NCBI GenBank assembly: GCA_964520895.1
Contig: CAZFOR010000059.1
Coordinates: 1-6,539, forward strand
Length of the DNA stretch: 6,539 nt
Direction: 5' to 3'
Source: SIG350 sp964520895
Lineage (GTDB): Bacteria > Bacillota > Clostridia > TANB77 > SIG350
Positions within the stretch are counted from its first letter, which is position 1. Every line of letters begins with the position of its first letter. A program made the position numbers and the translations under genes. Below, one piece after another: positions 1 through 6,126 of this stretch. A model generated the notes under the pieces. It was given only the letters and a program-made list of their open reading frames with translations. It was not told the origin of the DNA and ran no database searches.

Positions 1-9
1 TTGCGTATG

Positions 10-36
10 AAAAAGCTAGAGTTATACTATCTCTAG
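10..36 (-). terminator. Possible intrinsic terminator after the small ORF
   Basis: On the minus strand a 6-bp stem (CTAGAG at 36-31, CTCTAG at 21-16) with a 9-base loop is followed, after one C, by five T (14-10). The stop codon of the 29-residue ORF lies at the outer edge of the stem. The stem is short and AT-rich, so it is a weak terminator by structure. If the reading frame really continues leftwards by a frameshift (see findings), the inverted repeat would be incidental. Confidence 0.4.
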
Positions 37-122
37 TACCCCCCCATGGCATTTTCAGCTTTAGAGATGTTATCATTTTTTTGGACAACTTTTATAGAGA
101 GTTTAATTGCAAAATTTTCCAT
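33..122 (-). CDS. Small ORF, 29 residues, unknown function (possibly the start of a frameshifted larger gene)
   Basis: This short frame starts with ATG at 122 and ends with TAG at 35-33. It begins MENFAIKLSIKVVQ and ends NAMGGY. The start is preceded by AAGGAG (137-132) with 9 bases of spacing, as good as the ribosome sites of the neighbouring real genes. A promoter-like pair lies at 184-156 and a small hairpin with a T-run overlaps the stop. The peptide is mildly basic (four Lys against two Glu and one Asp) and has no Cys, clear signal peptide or membrane helix. It lies 88 bases beyond the PF06541-family membrane protein gene on the same strand. I do not recognise it. It could be a genuine small protein. 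It could also be the N-terminus of a longer protein interrupted at the seven-G tract (45-39), since removing one G keeps the frame open to the window edge. A chance ORF remains possible. Confidence 0.45.
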   Translation of the reverse strand: MENFAIKLSIKVVQKNDNISKAENAMGGY

Positions 123-155
123 ACTTATATACTCCTTTTTTGTTTTTATGCCTTT

Positions 156-184
156 ATATTATTATATTTGTCTTTTCTTATCAA
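156..184 (-). promoter_or_regulatory. Possible vegetative promoter for the 29-residue ORF
   Basis: Read on the minus strand, TTGATA (184-179, five of six to the -35 consensus) is followed after 17 bases by TAATAT (161-156, four of six to the -10 consensus). Transcription would start near 149, giving a leader of roughly 27 bases that contains the ribosome site at 137-132. Such matches are cheap in DNA this AT-rich, so this is suggestive only. The ORF could instead be read from the upstream operon. Confidence 0.25.
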
Positions 185-210
185 TATTTTTTTGAATTTT
201 ATGGTATTGA

Positions 211-753
211 CTATATAAATTTAAACAAAATATCAACAATAAATATTACCAAAATTAAGCCAGATACTATACTTAAAGTTTTTTTATCAAACTTACTTGT
301 TAATTTTTCAAACAATGGTTGAAGTATGTATATAAATACCATTCCTCCTAATCCAAATCTTAAACTTGGAGAAAGAGCAATTCTTCCTTGAAATTGTATT
401 TTATAGTGGCTATAATCCCATAAAAATGAACCTGTAAATATCTCCATTAAATAACTTGTAATTAATTCAATAGTAGTTGTAATTAGTATAATTCCTATAA
501 AAACAAGTAATGGCGTTATATTAATCTTCCATACCATTATTTTTTTATTTTTTAATTTAGTAAGGCAAAATAGGAATATTAATGCACCAAATCCATATAC
601 TGGACAATATGGCCCAAATAAAAATCCTCTGTTTATAAATCCATTACCATATACTAATAATTCTAAAAGTACTTCATATAACCAACCAATCATTGAATAT
701 AGTGTGAAATATATTAAATATTTCTTACCTATATCTAACTTACTATTTTCCAT
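211..753 (-). CDS. Putative ABC-transporter-permease-like membrane protein (PF06541 family)
   Basis: This 180-residue integral membrane protein has about five hydrophobic helices and no ATPase domain. It carries the hallmarks of the 'putative ABC-transporter type IV' family (PF06541): GWLYE at residues 23-27, an NRGFLFGPYCPVYGFGA stretch at 41-57, and WDYS at 112-115 followed by GRIAL at 123-127. The length suits the family. Despite the family name no transported substrate is established, so the ABC label should be read cautiously. The ATG is preceded by AAAGGGG (767-761), 7 bases upstream. The gene starts 22 bases after the DivIVA-like gene and is the last clear member of the amidase operon. 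That context favours a role linked to the cell envelope, but this is inference. Family assignment is confident and function is unknown. Confidence 0.85.
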   Translation of the reverse strand: MENSKLDIGKKYLIYFTLYSMIGWLYEVLLELLVYGNGFINRGFLFGPYCPVYGFGALIFLFCLTKLKNKKIMVWKINITPLLVFIGIILITTTIELITSYLMEIFTGSFLWDYSHYKIQFQGRIALSPSLRFGLGGMVFIYILQPLFEKLTSKFDKKTLSIVSGLILVIFIVDILFKFI

Positions 754-775
754 ATAAACACCCCTTTAATACGAT

Positions 776-1255
776 TTACTCTTCTTCTTTTTTAGGTTTT
801 TTACCTTTTGTTGTTTTTGTAGATACCTCTGCACTTTCAAGCTTTTCTAATTCTTTTACATATTTTTCAAGTGTTGTTACTATTGTTTTCTTTAATATAC
901 CAATATCCTTTTTAACATCAAGTAAATTTTCTCTTTCCTTTTCAACAATTTTCTCTAGATTAGTTTTTTCATTTTCAAATTGGTTTTTACTCTGTTCTAT
1001 CATTTGGTTTGCTTGTTCTTGTGCTTTTATTAAAACACAACCAATTGCTTCTTTTTCAAGTCTTAGCTTTTCTTCATCAGCAATATACTTTTCAAGCTTT
1101 TTTTGTAGTTCTTCATTTTCCTTTGTTAAATTATTTATTTGTTCATCCTTTTCAGATATCTTAACTCTAAAATCAGCCTCAACATCTTTTATGTATTCTT
1201 CAACTTGTTTCTTATCTAAACCAAACAATCCTTTTGAAATATTAATCTTATCCAT
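776..1255 (-). CDS. DivIVA-like coiled-coil protein
   Basis: This 159-residue soluble protein opens with a DivIVA/GpsB-type motif: ISKGLFGLDKKQVEEYIKDV at residues 6-25, the short segment with which such proteins bind curved membrane and dimerise. The rest (about 33-147) is a highly charged heptad-rich coiled coil including a QEQANQMIEQSKNQFENEK stretch like that of DivIVA homologues. The C-terminus is a Lys/Glu-rich tail ending in EEE. There is no signal peptide or membrane helix, so it should be cytoplasmic, probably peripheral at poles or septa. The ATG has a perfect GGAGGT (1266-1261) 5 bases upstream, and only 12 bases separate it from the amidase stop. Being translated with a cell-wall hydrolase suggests a part in placing wall synthesis or division machinery. 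It is shorter and more divergent than classical DivIVA, so an unrelated coiled-coil role is possible. Confidence 0.75.
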   Translation of the reverse strand: MDKINISKGLFGLDKKQVEEYIKDVEADFRVKISEKDEQINNLTKENEELQKKLEKYIADEEKLRLEKEAIGCVLIKAQEQANQMIEQSKNQFENEKTNLEKIVEKERENLLDVKKDIGILKKTIVTTLEKYVKELEKLESAEVSTKTTKGKKPKKEEE

Positions 1256-1267
1256 TACATACCTCCA

Positions 1268-3337
1268 TTATTTCATATATTCTACCGCTTCAACTATACC
1301 ATTATATATGGCCTGAGCGTATTTTTGTTGATATTCATCTGATGCTAATTTTTTAAGTGCTTCTGGGCAACTCATAAAATCAAGTTCGCATAAACAAGCT
1401 GGCATATTTGTATATTTAAGTACTGCAAGTGTTCCTCTTTCTTTAACCCCTCTATTGTTATTTCCTAATTCTTTAACAACATTATTTTGTATAAATTCAG
1501 CCAATTTTCTACTAGTAATTCCATATTCACTATCACTTTCTCTTACAGGATAATATGTCTCTGTACCTGATACACTAATTAATGCATTACCATTACTATC
1601 AGTTGCAGCATTAGAATGTATACTTACAAATAAATCCGCTTCTAAGTCATTTGCAAAATTTGCAATATCTTTTAATGCAATTTTTTTTTCAGCCTCTTGA
1701 GTTGAGTACACTTCAATATTAGGATTTTGTTTTAACAGTTTAATTAATTTATCTGCAACTTGTAAATTAATATCCATTTCCTTAACACCTTCATATACTG
1801 CACCTGGACCTTTTCCTCCATGACCTGGGTCAATAACTACTATAAATTTTCTATTTGGATCTCTTCTTAAAATATTTATATTTAGTTTTTTATCTTCTAT
1901 GTTAATTTTAAAATGTCTTTGTTGATAATATTTAATAACAATTGTTGTTACTTTCTTAGAATCATCTTTAGTAATTGTTATATTTTCAATATTATTATCA
2001 CCTATTTTTAAACTTCCTTGATTAAAATCACCATATTCATATGGAATATTTAATATGTATTTTTTATTAACTCTATCTAATGAATAGCTAATATTACTTT
2101 CTTCTATTGTTTTATTTAGTGTAAAATTCAAATTATATGATGTATCATTTTGATTTGAATAAACCATATTTTTAAAAGTTTTATCTGATATAGTTATAAC
2201 ACCTAAAGTTGATGTTTTATTAAATGAATACTCATATTGGTCTTTTAAATAAATCGTTACTCTTGTATTAGTTACCCCACTAGTAGTATATTTTTCGGTT
2301 ACAATCTTATTTACATACTTATTAGATACTTCTATTTCCTTTATAAGGGTTTCTGTTTCAGGTCTCATATCATATAATATGACTTGTATTTTTTCAGGAT
2401 CTGTAAGTCTTCTTATATCATATTTTCCAATATTCACACCTTTTATATTAATATTGCAACTATTACTATTATCTGTTATACCTATGTCTTTAACGTTTTT
2501 TTCTGTATATTTATACGTAATAGTTAATTCTTTCTTATCATTACTTAGTGAATATGTATAATCTGTTTTTTCCAACAAGTCAACTACTATTCTTGAATAA
2601 TCTTCACCTGTTCCCATTCGTAATTTATCAATTACACCTTTGTTGATAGTTTGATCATTTGTATTACAGTCATATTTAGAATTTAAAATATCTATTACTG
2701 TTCTATCTGGACCAGTATAGTCTGATACTTTATATTCAATTTCATTTGTTGCATTTATTTTAATTGTTAAAACATTATTTGCAGCTGTATATGCAACTTT
2801 TGTAATTATGTTTGTTTTATCAACTTCATTTGGATTTTCATTATCCTTTTTATCAACTAATACAGTATATGTATCTTCATCCCAGTCAACCTCTAGTCCT
2901 AAATTTTCCATTACAAATCTAACTGGTACTAGTGTTCTTTCATTATATAAATCACCATCTTTATATGCAAGACATGGTGCTACATCCAATACAACTTCTT
3001 TTCCGTTTACTTTAGCTATTTTATTGTCAATATTCATTTCTATATTTAAATCATTTAATTCAATAGTTACTTTTTTAGTAGATTCTTCCCAACCAACTTT
3101 ACCATTTACTTTTTCAACTAATGCTCTAATAGGTAACAATGTTCTATCATTATGTATAATTGGTGGTATGTCAAATTCCATATTTTCATTATTATATTTT
3201 AAACTAACATCTCTGTCTGTATATGTATAAAGAGTATTGTCTACTCTATATTTTGTAACTGCAAAACTTGATGTATATAAGATAGTATTTATTATTAAAA
3301 TAGTTAACATTATTAATATCAATTTTATCTTATTCAT
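1268..3337 (-). CDS. Exported N-acetylmuramoyl-L-alanine amidase with stalk and AMIN domains
   Basis: This 689-residue zinc hydrolase cuts the bond between N-acetylmuramic acid and the peptide stem of peptidoglycan outside the cell. Residues 1-26 form a signal peptide (Lys-rich start, hydrophobic core, cleavage after SSFA). Residues ~35-163 are a copper-amine-oxidase N-terminal-like stalk domain, with RTLLPIRALVEKVNGKVGW (65-83) and its paired RTLVPVRFVMENLGLEVDW (134-152). Three AMIN-like beta modules follow (~175-275, ~282-385, ~388-490), the third divergent. The C-terminal Amidase_3 domain (~498-687) keeps the expected zinc ligands H506 (DPGHGG), E520 (KEMDINL) and H574 (SIHSN), plus the catalytic Glu E651 in CELDFMS, so it should be active. 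GAGGAG (3351-3346) lies 8 bases before the ATG. It heads the minus-strand operon. AMIN domains usually target amidases to wall or septum; the exact role (division, cell separation or sporulation) cannot be read from the sequence. Confidence 0.95.
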   Translation of the reverse strand: MNKIKLILIMLTILIINTILYTSSFAVTKYRVDNTLYTYTDRDVSLKYNNENMEFDIPPIIHNDRTLLPIRALVEKVNGKVGWEESTKKVTIELNDLNIEMNIDNKIAKVNGKEVVLDVAPCLAYKDGDLYNERTLVPVRFVMENLGLEVDWDEDTYTVLVDKKDNENPNEVDKTNIITKVAYTAANNVLTIKINATNEIEYKVSDYTGPDRTVIDILNSKYDCNTNDQTINKGVIDKLRMGTGEDYSRIVVDLLEKTDYTYSLSNDKKELTITYKYTEKNVKDIGITDNSNSCNINIKGVNIGKYDIRRLTDPEKIQVILYDMRPETETLIKEIEVSNKYVNKIVTEKYTTSGVTNTRVTIYLKDQYEYSFNKTSTLGVITISDKTFKNMVYSNQNDTSYNLNFTLNKTIEESNISYSLDRVNKKYILNIPYEYGDFNQGSLKIGDNNIENITITKDDSKKVTTIVIKYYQQRHFKINIEDKKLNINILRRDPNRKFIVVIDPGHGGKGPGAVYEGVKEMDINLQVADKLIKLLKQNPNIEVYSTQEAEKKIALKDIANFANDLEADLFVSIHSNAATDSNGNALISVSGTETYYPVRESDSEYGITSRKLAEFIQNNVVKELGNNNRGVKERGTLAVLKYTNMPACLCELDFMSCPEALKKLASDEYQQKYAQAIYNGIVEAVEYMK

Positions 3338-3544
3338 TCTTTCATCTCCTCTTTCGTATAATACATGTTACTTATTCATTTTTTTACAATTTATCTTATT
3401 TTTTTTAATATATCATATATTTATTAAAATATAAAGGTCTTTTAATTATTTTTATATTTTTCAAACTATCTTTTTCATATGTACAAAAAAAATAAAATAA
3501 TATATAATATGTATATAGTTTTTTATATAAAGGAGATAAAATTT
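3338..3544. other. Divergent intergenic region between amidase and CDF genes
   Basis: These 207 very AT-rich bases separate two divergent genes and should hold both promoters. The rightward promoter is listed separately. For the leftward amidase gene I see only the ribosome site (3351-3346) and a poor promoter pair: TTGTAA at 3389-3384 and TATTAT at 3363-3358, 20 bases apart. I do not call that as a feature. No riboswitch-like conserved structure or convincing operator is visible. Confidence 0.5.
3480..3508 (+). promoter_or_regulatory. Probable vegetative promoter of the CDF transporter gene
   Basis: TGTACA (3480-3485, four of six to the -35 consensus) and a perfect TATAAT (3503-3508) are separated by 17 bases. 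Transcription would begin near 3515, leaving a leader of about 30 bases that contains AGGAG at 3531-3535. This also argues against the upstream in-frame ATGs at 3479 and 3509 as starts. Confidence 0.45.
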
Positions 3545-4411
3545 ATGGATAATAAATCAATATACATTACTACAAAAAAAGTTGGTATATTAGGTGCAAT
3601 ATTTAATGTTATATTACTTACATTAAAACTAATCTTCGGAATTATTAGTAATAGTCAAGCGTTAATTGCTGATGCTTTCAATAGTGCTGGAGACATCTTA
3701 TCATCTGTTATGACATATATAGGGAATAAAATTGCAAGCGAACCATCTGATAATGATCATAATTATGGCCATGGTAAAGCAGAATATGTTTTTTCATTAT
3801 TAATAGGTTTATCAATGATTATTCTTTCATTTAAGACATTAGCAAATTCTTCATTGTCAATAATACATAATGAAAAACTTACTTTTTCTTGGTGGCTGGT
3901 TTTAGTTTGTATTATTACCATAATAACTAAGTTTTTTCTTTATCTATATACATCAAAACAAGGAAAAAAACATAATAGTTTATTAATAACTGCTAATTCA
4001 AAAGATCATTTTAATGATATGTTTATTACATTATCAACATTAATTGGTATTATTGCTAGTTTAATAAACATTTATTGGCTAGATGGTGTAATTGGTATAT
4101 TTATATCTGCTTGGATTTGCTATACAGGTATAAGAATATCAATTGAAGGATATAAAATACTAATGGATGAAGCTATTAATGAAAGAATGGAAGAAGAAAT
4201 CATTGAAACGATAAAAACATATTCTAAAATAGATCACATTGATAAAATAACTTCTAAGCCTATTGGCAACAATTACATAATAATTGTAAAGCTATCTATT
4301 GATGGTAATATGACTATTAATGAAAGTCATGACATTGTATCTAAATTAAAATATGATATATTAAAAATTAATCATATTAGTGATGTTATTATACATGTAA
4401 ACCCTGCATAA
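3545..4411 (+). CDS. Cation diffusion facilitator transporter, probable manganese exporter
   Basis: This 288-residue membrane transporter of the CDF family exchanges a divalent metal for protons across the cytoplasmic membrane, normally as a dimer. A six-helix domain (~12-200) is followed by a cytoplasmic ferredoxin-like domain (~205-288). The family motif HNYGHGKAE is at 72-80. Set against E. coli YiiP/FieF from memory, the transport-site residues are N46 and D50 in helix 2 (FNSAGD) and D154 and D158 in helix 5 (DHFND). Zinc/iron members have D/D and H/D there; NxxxD with DxxxD is typical of Mn exporters such as MntE and MneP. Start chosen at 3545: AGGAG (3531-3535) lies 9 bases upstream and residues before it look like untranslated leader; the longer 310-residue reading is rejected. 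The protein ends at a TAA abutting a 76-bp palindrome, apparently 7 codons earlier than before that element arrived. Metal specificity is inferred. Confidence 0.92.
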   Translation: MDNKSIYITTKKVGILGAIFNVILLTLKLIFGIISNSQALIADAFNSAGDILSSVMTYIGNKIASEPSDNDHNYGHGKAEYVFSLLIGLSMIILSFKTLANSSLSIIHNEKLTFSWWLVLVCIITIITKFFLYLYTSKQGKKHNSLLITANSKDHFNDMFITLSTLIGIIASLINIYWLDGVIGIFISAWICYTGIRISIEGYKILMDEAINERMEEEIIETIKTYSKIDHIDKITSKPIGNNYIIIVKLSIDGNMTINESHDIVSKLKYDILKINHISDVIIHVNPA

Positions 4412-4492
4412 ATCAGACAAAAAGGGACGGAGGCAAATTGTCCGAAAATATTTTCGGACAATTTGCCTCCGTCCCTTTTTGTCTGATGCATA
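4405..4492. mobile_element. Perfect palindromic REP/MITE-like insertion with 6-bp flanking repeat
   Basis: Positions 4412-4487 form a perfect, loopless 76-bp palindrome (38 bp per arm, centre between 4449 and 4450), flanked by the direct repeat TGCATA at 4405-4410 and 4487-4492. Each arm also contains a smaller inverted pair, GGAC (4425-4428) with GTCC (4440-4443), mirrored in the other arm, the layout expected of two head-to-head REP units. The GGGACGG...GTCC style resembles repeats that I recall being mobilised in trans by REP-associated (Y1) tyrosine transposases in Firmicutes; that is memory, not a search. It is GC-richer than its surroundings, codes for nothing plausible, and sits exactly at the end of the CDF gene. 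No transposase is present in the window. Confidence 0.7.
4424..4480. terminator. Palindrome acting as probable bidirectional intrinsic terminator
   Basis: Within the palindrome, the GC-rich portion starting GGGACGGAGGC (4424) folds with its complement ending at 4475 into a 26-bp stem. This is followed directly by TTTTT (4476-4480). By symmetry the same structure with five T exists on the other strand (4423-4419). RNA from either side should therefore meet a strong hairpin plus U-tract. It would end the CDF transcript and isolate spoVAC from upstream read-through. Termination strength is inferred from structure only. Confidence 0.5.
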
Positions 4493-4516
4493 TATTTTAC
4501 ACTTTTGTAAATAATA
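4488..4516 (+). promoter_or_regulatory. Candidate sigma-G-type promoter of spoVAC-spoVAD
   Basis: GCATA (4488-4492) fits the GHATR -35 element and AATAATA (4510-4516) fits six of seven positions of the CATWMTA -10 element of the late forespore factor sigma-G, with 17 bases between. SpoVA operons are sigma-G dependent in Bacillus, and a promoter is needed here because the palindrome upstream should stop read-through. A caution is that transcription would start near 4523, inside the ribosome site at 4522-4528, giving an unusually short leader. The match may be coincidence in AT-rich DNA. Confidence 0.28.
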
Positions 4517-4533
4517 TTTTTGAGGTGATATTT

Positions 4534-4989
4534 GTGGTAAATCCATTACAATCAAAAGAATATTATTTAAATTATGTTGATGATAAAACACCAAATTCAA
4601 AATTATGGTCAAATATATTAAAAGCATTTATAGTTGGTGGTATTATTTGTATTATTGGTCAATTTATTTCAGACTTCTGGATTAGCAGAGGTTTTTCAAA
4701 AGAAATCTCATCTGCTATTACATCAGTTATATTAATATTTTTAGGTTCATTTTTAACAGCTATAAATGTATATAATAAAATTGGTAAAAGAGCAGGTGCA
4801 GGTTCTATTGTCCCTATTACAGGTTTTGCAAATTCTATTGTTTCACCAGCTATTGAATATAAAAGTGAAGGTTATGTTCTTGGTGTTGGTTCAAAAATGT
4901 TTTTAGTTGCAGGTCCTGTATTAGTATTTGGTATTACAAGTTCAATTGTTTATGGACTTATTTATTATTTAGTTATATCTAAAATTTAG
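4534..4989 (+). CDS. spoVAC: Stage V sporulation protein AC
   Basis: This 151-residue membrane protein belongs to the SpoVA complex in the spore inner membrane, which carries calcium-dipicolinate into the forespore and releases it in germination. SpoVAC itself has been described as a mechanosensitive channel in Bacillus. The family signature is clear: KAFIVGGIICIIGQ at 30-43, AGAGSIVPITGFANS at 87-101 and EYKSEGYVLGVGSKMF at 108-123, with several hydrophobic helices. Length is nearly identical to B. subtilis SpoVAC (about 150). The start is taken as GTG at 4534 because GAGGTGA (4522-4528) lies 5 bases upstream. The ATG at 4438 in the same frame lies inside the palindromic element and would add 32 unrelated residues, so it is rejected. 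spoVAD follows 14 bases after the stop. Expected expression is late in the forespore. Confidence 0.95.
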   Translation: MVNPLQSKEYYLNYVDDKTPNSKLWSNILKAFIVGGIICIIGQFISDFWISRGFSKEISSAITSVILIFLGSFLTAINVYNKIGKRAGAGSIVPITGFANSIVSPAIEYKSEGYVLGVGSKMFLVAGPVLVFGITSSIVYGLIYYLVISKI

Positions 4990-5003
4990 GAAGGTGATAT
5001 TTT

Positions 5004-6011
5004 ATGTCTAAAAGACTTGGAAAACAAACTGTACAGCTTTCAAACCCTGTATTTATTAATTCAACATATTCTATTGTTGGACCAAAAGAATCAGAAGGTC
5101 CTCTTGCAAAATATTTTGATAATTCAATTCAAGATGCTTTTTATGGTGAACAGTCTTGGGAAAAAGCTGAAAGTAAATTAATTAAAAGTAGTATAACTGG
5201 TTGTGTTGCAAAATCCAATCTAGCTTTAAGCGATATAAACTATGTTTTAGCAGGTGATTTGTTAAATCAATGTACTGCATCTAGTTTTGCCATAAGAGAA
5301 ACAAACATACCTTTTATAGGGTTATTTGGTGCATGTTCTACAATGGTAGAATCTATGTCAATTGGTAGTATGTTAATAGATGGTGATTTTGCAGATAATG
5401 TTTTATGTAGTACATCTAGTCATTTTTGCTCAGCTGAAAAACAATTTCGATTTCCATTAGAACTTGGTAACCAAAGACCACCTTCTGCACAATGGACAGT
5501 TACTGGTTCTGCAAGTACTATTTTATCTAAAAACGGGACTGGTCCTAAAATTACACATACTACAATTGGCAAAATAGTTGATATGGGGGTTACTGATGCT
5601 AATAATATGGGTGCTGCAATGGCACCAGCAGCTTGTCAAACTATCAAAACACATTTTGAAGATACTGGTAGAAAACCTGATTATTATGATTTAATTATAA
5701 CTGGTGATTTAGGGCATATTGGAAAAAGTATTGTTATCGATGTTTTAAAAGCAGATAATTACTTAATTCAAAACAACTATAATGACTGTGGTGTGTTAAT
5801 GTTTGATAAGGAAAAACAAGACACACATTCAGGTGGAAGCGGATGTGCTTGTTTAGGTACTGTTTTTGCAGGATATTTGTTTAATCAACTACAAACTAAA
5901 CAAATAAAGAAACTTCTTTTAGTTGCAACAGGTGCTTTAATGAATGCAACTACTTGTCAACAAAGTGAATCAATACCTGGAATAGCACATGCAATATCAA
6001 TAGAAATCTAG
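5004..6011 (+). CDS. spoVAD: Stage V sporulation protein AD
   Basis: This 335-residue soluble protein has the thiolase/ketoacyl-synthase-like fold. In Bacillus SpoVAD binds dipicolinic acid and is thought to hand it to the SpoVA membrane channel. Seen here: FGACSTM with C111 at the thiolase nucleophile position, SSHFCSAEKQFRFPLELGNQRPPSAQWTVTGSA spanning 138-170 (a SpoVAD-typical block), TGDLGHIG at 233-240, and HSGGSGCACLG at 275-285. Length agrees with the family (about 338 in B. subtilis) and nothing looks truncated. AAGGTGAT (4991-4998) lies 5 bases before the ATG. It is translationally close to spoVAC. The normal next gene, spoVAE, does not follow; a 115-base gap and an unrelated membrane protein do. 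Confidence 0.96.
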   Translation: MSKRLGKQTVQLSNPVFINSTYSIVGPKESEGPLAKYFDNSIQDAFYGEQSWEKAESKLIKSSITGCVAKSNLALSDINYVLAGDLLNQCTASSFAIRETNIPFIGLFGACSTMVESMSIGSMLIDGDFADNVLCSTSSHFCSAEKQFRFPLELGNQRPPSAQWTVTGSASTILSKNGTGPKITHTTIGKIVDMGVTDANNMGAAMAPAACQTIKTHFEDTGRKPDYYDLIITGDLGHIGKSIVIDVLKADNYLIQNNYNDCGVLMFDKEKQDTHSGGSGCACLGTVFAGYLFNQLQTKQIKKLLLVATGALMNATTCQQSESIPGIAHAISIEI

Positions 6012-6028
6012 ATTTTAATAAAAAAGCA

Positions 6029-6037
6029 TGTTATAAT
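6029..6037 (+). promoter_or_regulatory. Possible extended -10 promoter for the 125-residue membrane protein
   Basis: TGTTATAAT is a perfect TATAAT (6032-6037) with the upstream TGn that can replace a good -35 box; the -35 position (TAGATT at 6009-6014) is poor. A second TATAAT lies at 6091-6096, nearer the gene, but its -35 region is also weak. Either would make the downstream gene independent of spoVAD. Confidence 0.3.
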
Positions 6038-6059
6038 ATATAGCAAGTATTAAATATTT

Positions 6060-6086
6060 TCAGTCTTCGGTCATTTTTTTGACTGA
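6060..6086 (+). repeat. Short inverted repeat between spoVAD and the next gene
   Basis: TCAGTC (6060-6065) and GACTGA (6081-6086) form a 6-bp stem around a 15-base loop that ends in seven T (6074-6080). The T-run lies inside the loop rather than after the stem, so this is not a standard terminator. An alternative small hairpin around the TTCG at 6066-6069, ahead of the T-run, is interrupted by mismatches. It may act as a weak terminator of spoVAD, as a site in the leader of the next gene, or have no role. Confidence 0.3.
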
Positions 6087-6126
6087 TAAATATAATCTAA
6101 TAATATTTTAAAGGAGTGCTATTATT

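Noticed and set aside
33..122. Double-glycine bacteriocin or pheromone leader in the 29-residue ORF
   Set aside because: There is a Gly-Gly near the end, but the positions before it (Ala at -4 and -7) do not match the usual hydrophobic pattern, and no peptidase-transporter or modification gene is nearby.
107..322. Plus-strand 71-codon frame opposite the PF06541 gene end
   Set aside because: It overlaps the well-supported minus-strand gene and the small ORF, and its Phe/Ile/Tyr-rich product reflects AT-rich antisense sequence. The plus-strand open frames at 2379-2561, 2808-3230 and 3237-3434, opposite the amidase gene, are rejected for the same reason.
3479..3544. Longer N-terminus (22 extra residues) for the CDF transporter
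   Set aside because: No ribosome site precedes 3479, the promoter -10 at 3503-3508 lies inside it, and AGGAG at 3531-3535 points to ATG 3545.
4438..4533. Longer N-terminus of spoVAC from the ATG in the palindrome
   Set aside because: The extra 32 residues come from the repeat and its flank, family length matches the GTG start at 4534, and GAGGTGA is correctly placed for that GTG.
4361..4627. Minus-strand 88-codon open frame across the palindrome
   Set aside because: It overlaps the CDF end, the repeat and spoVAC antisense, has no ribosome site and an implausible composition.
6079..6106. Vegetative promoter TTGACT-16-TAATAT before the last gene
   Set aside because: Transcription would begin at or within the ribosome site at 6111-6116, so it could not serve this gene well.
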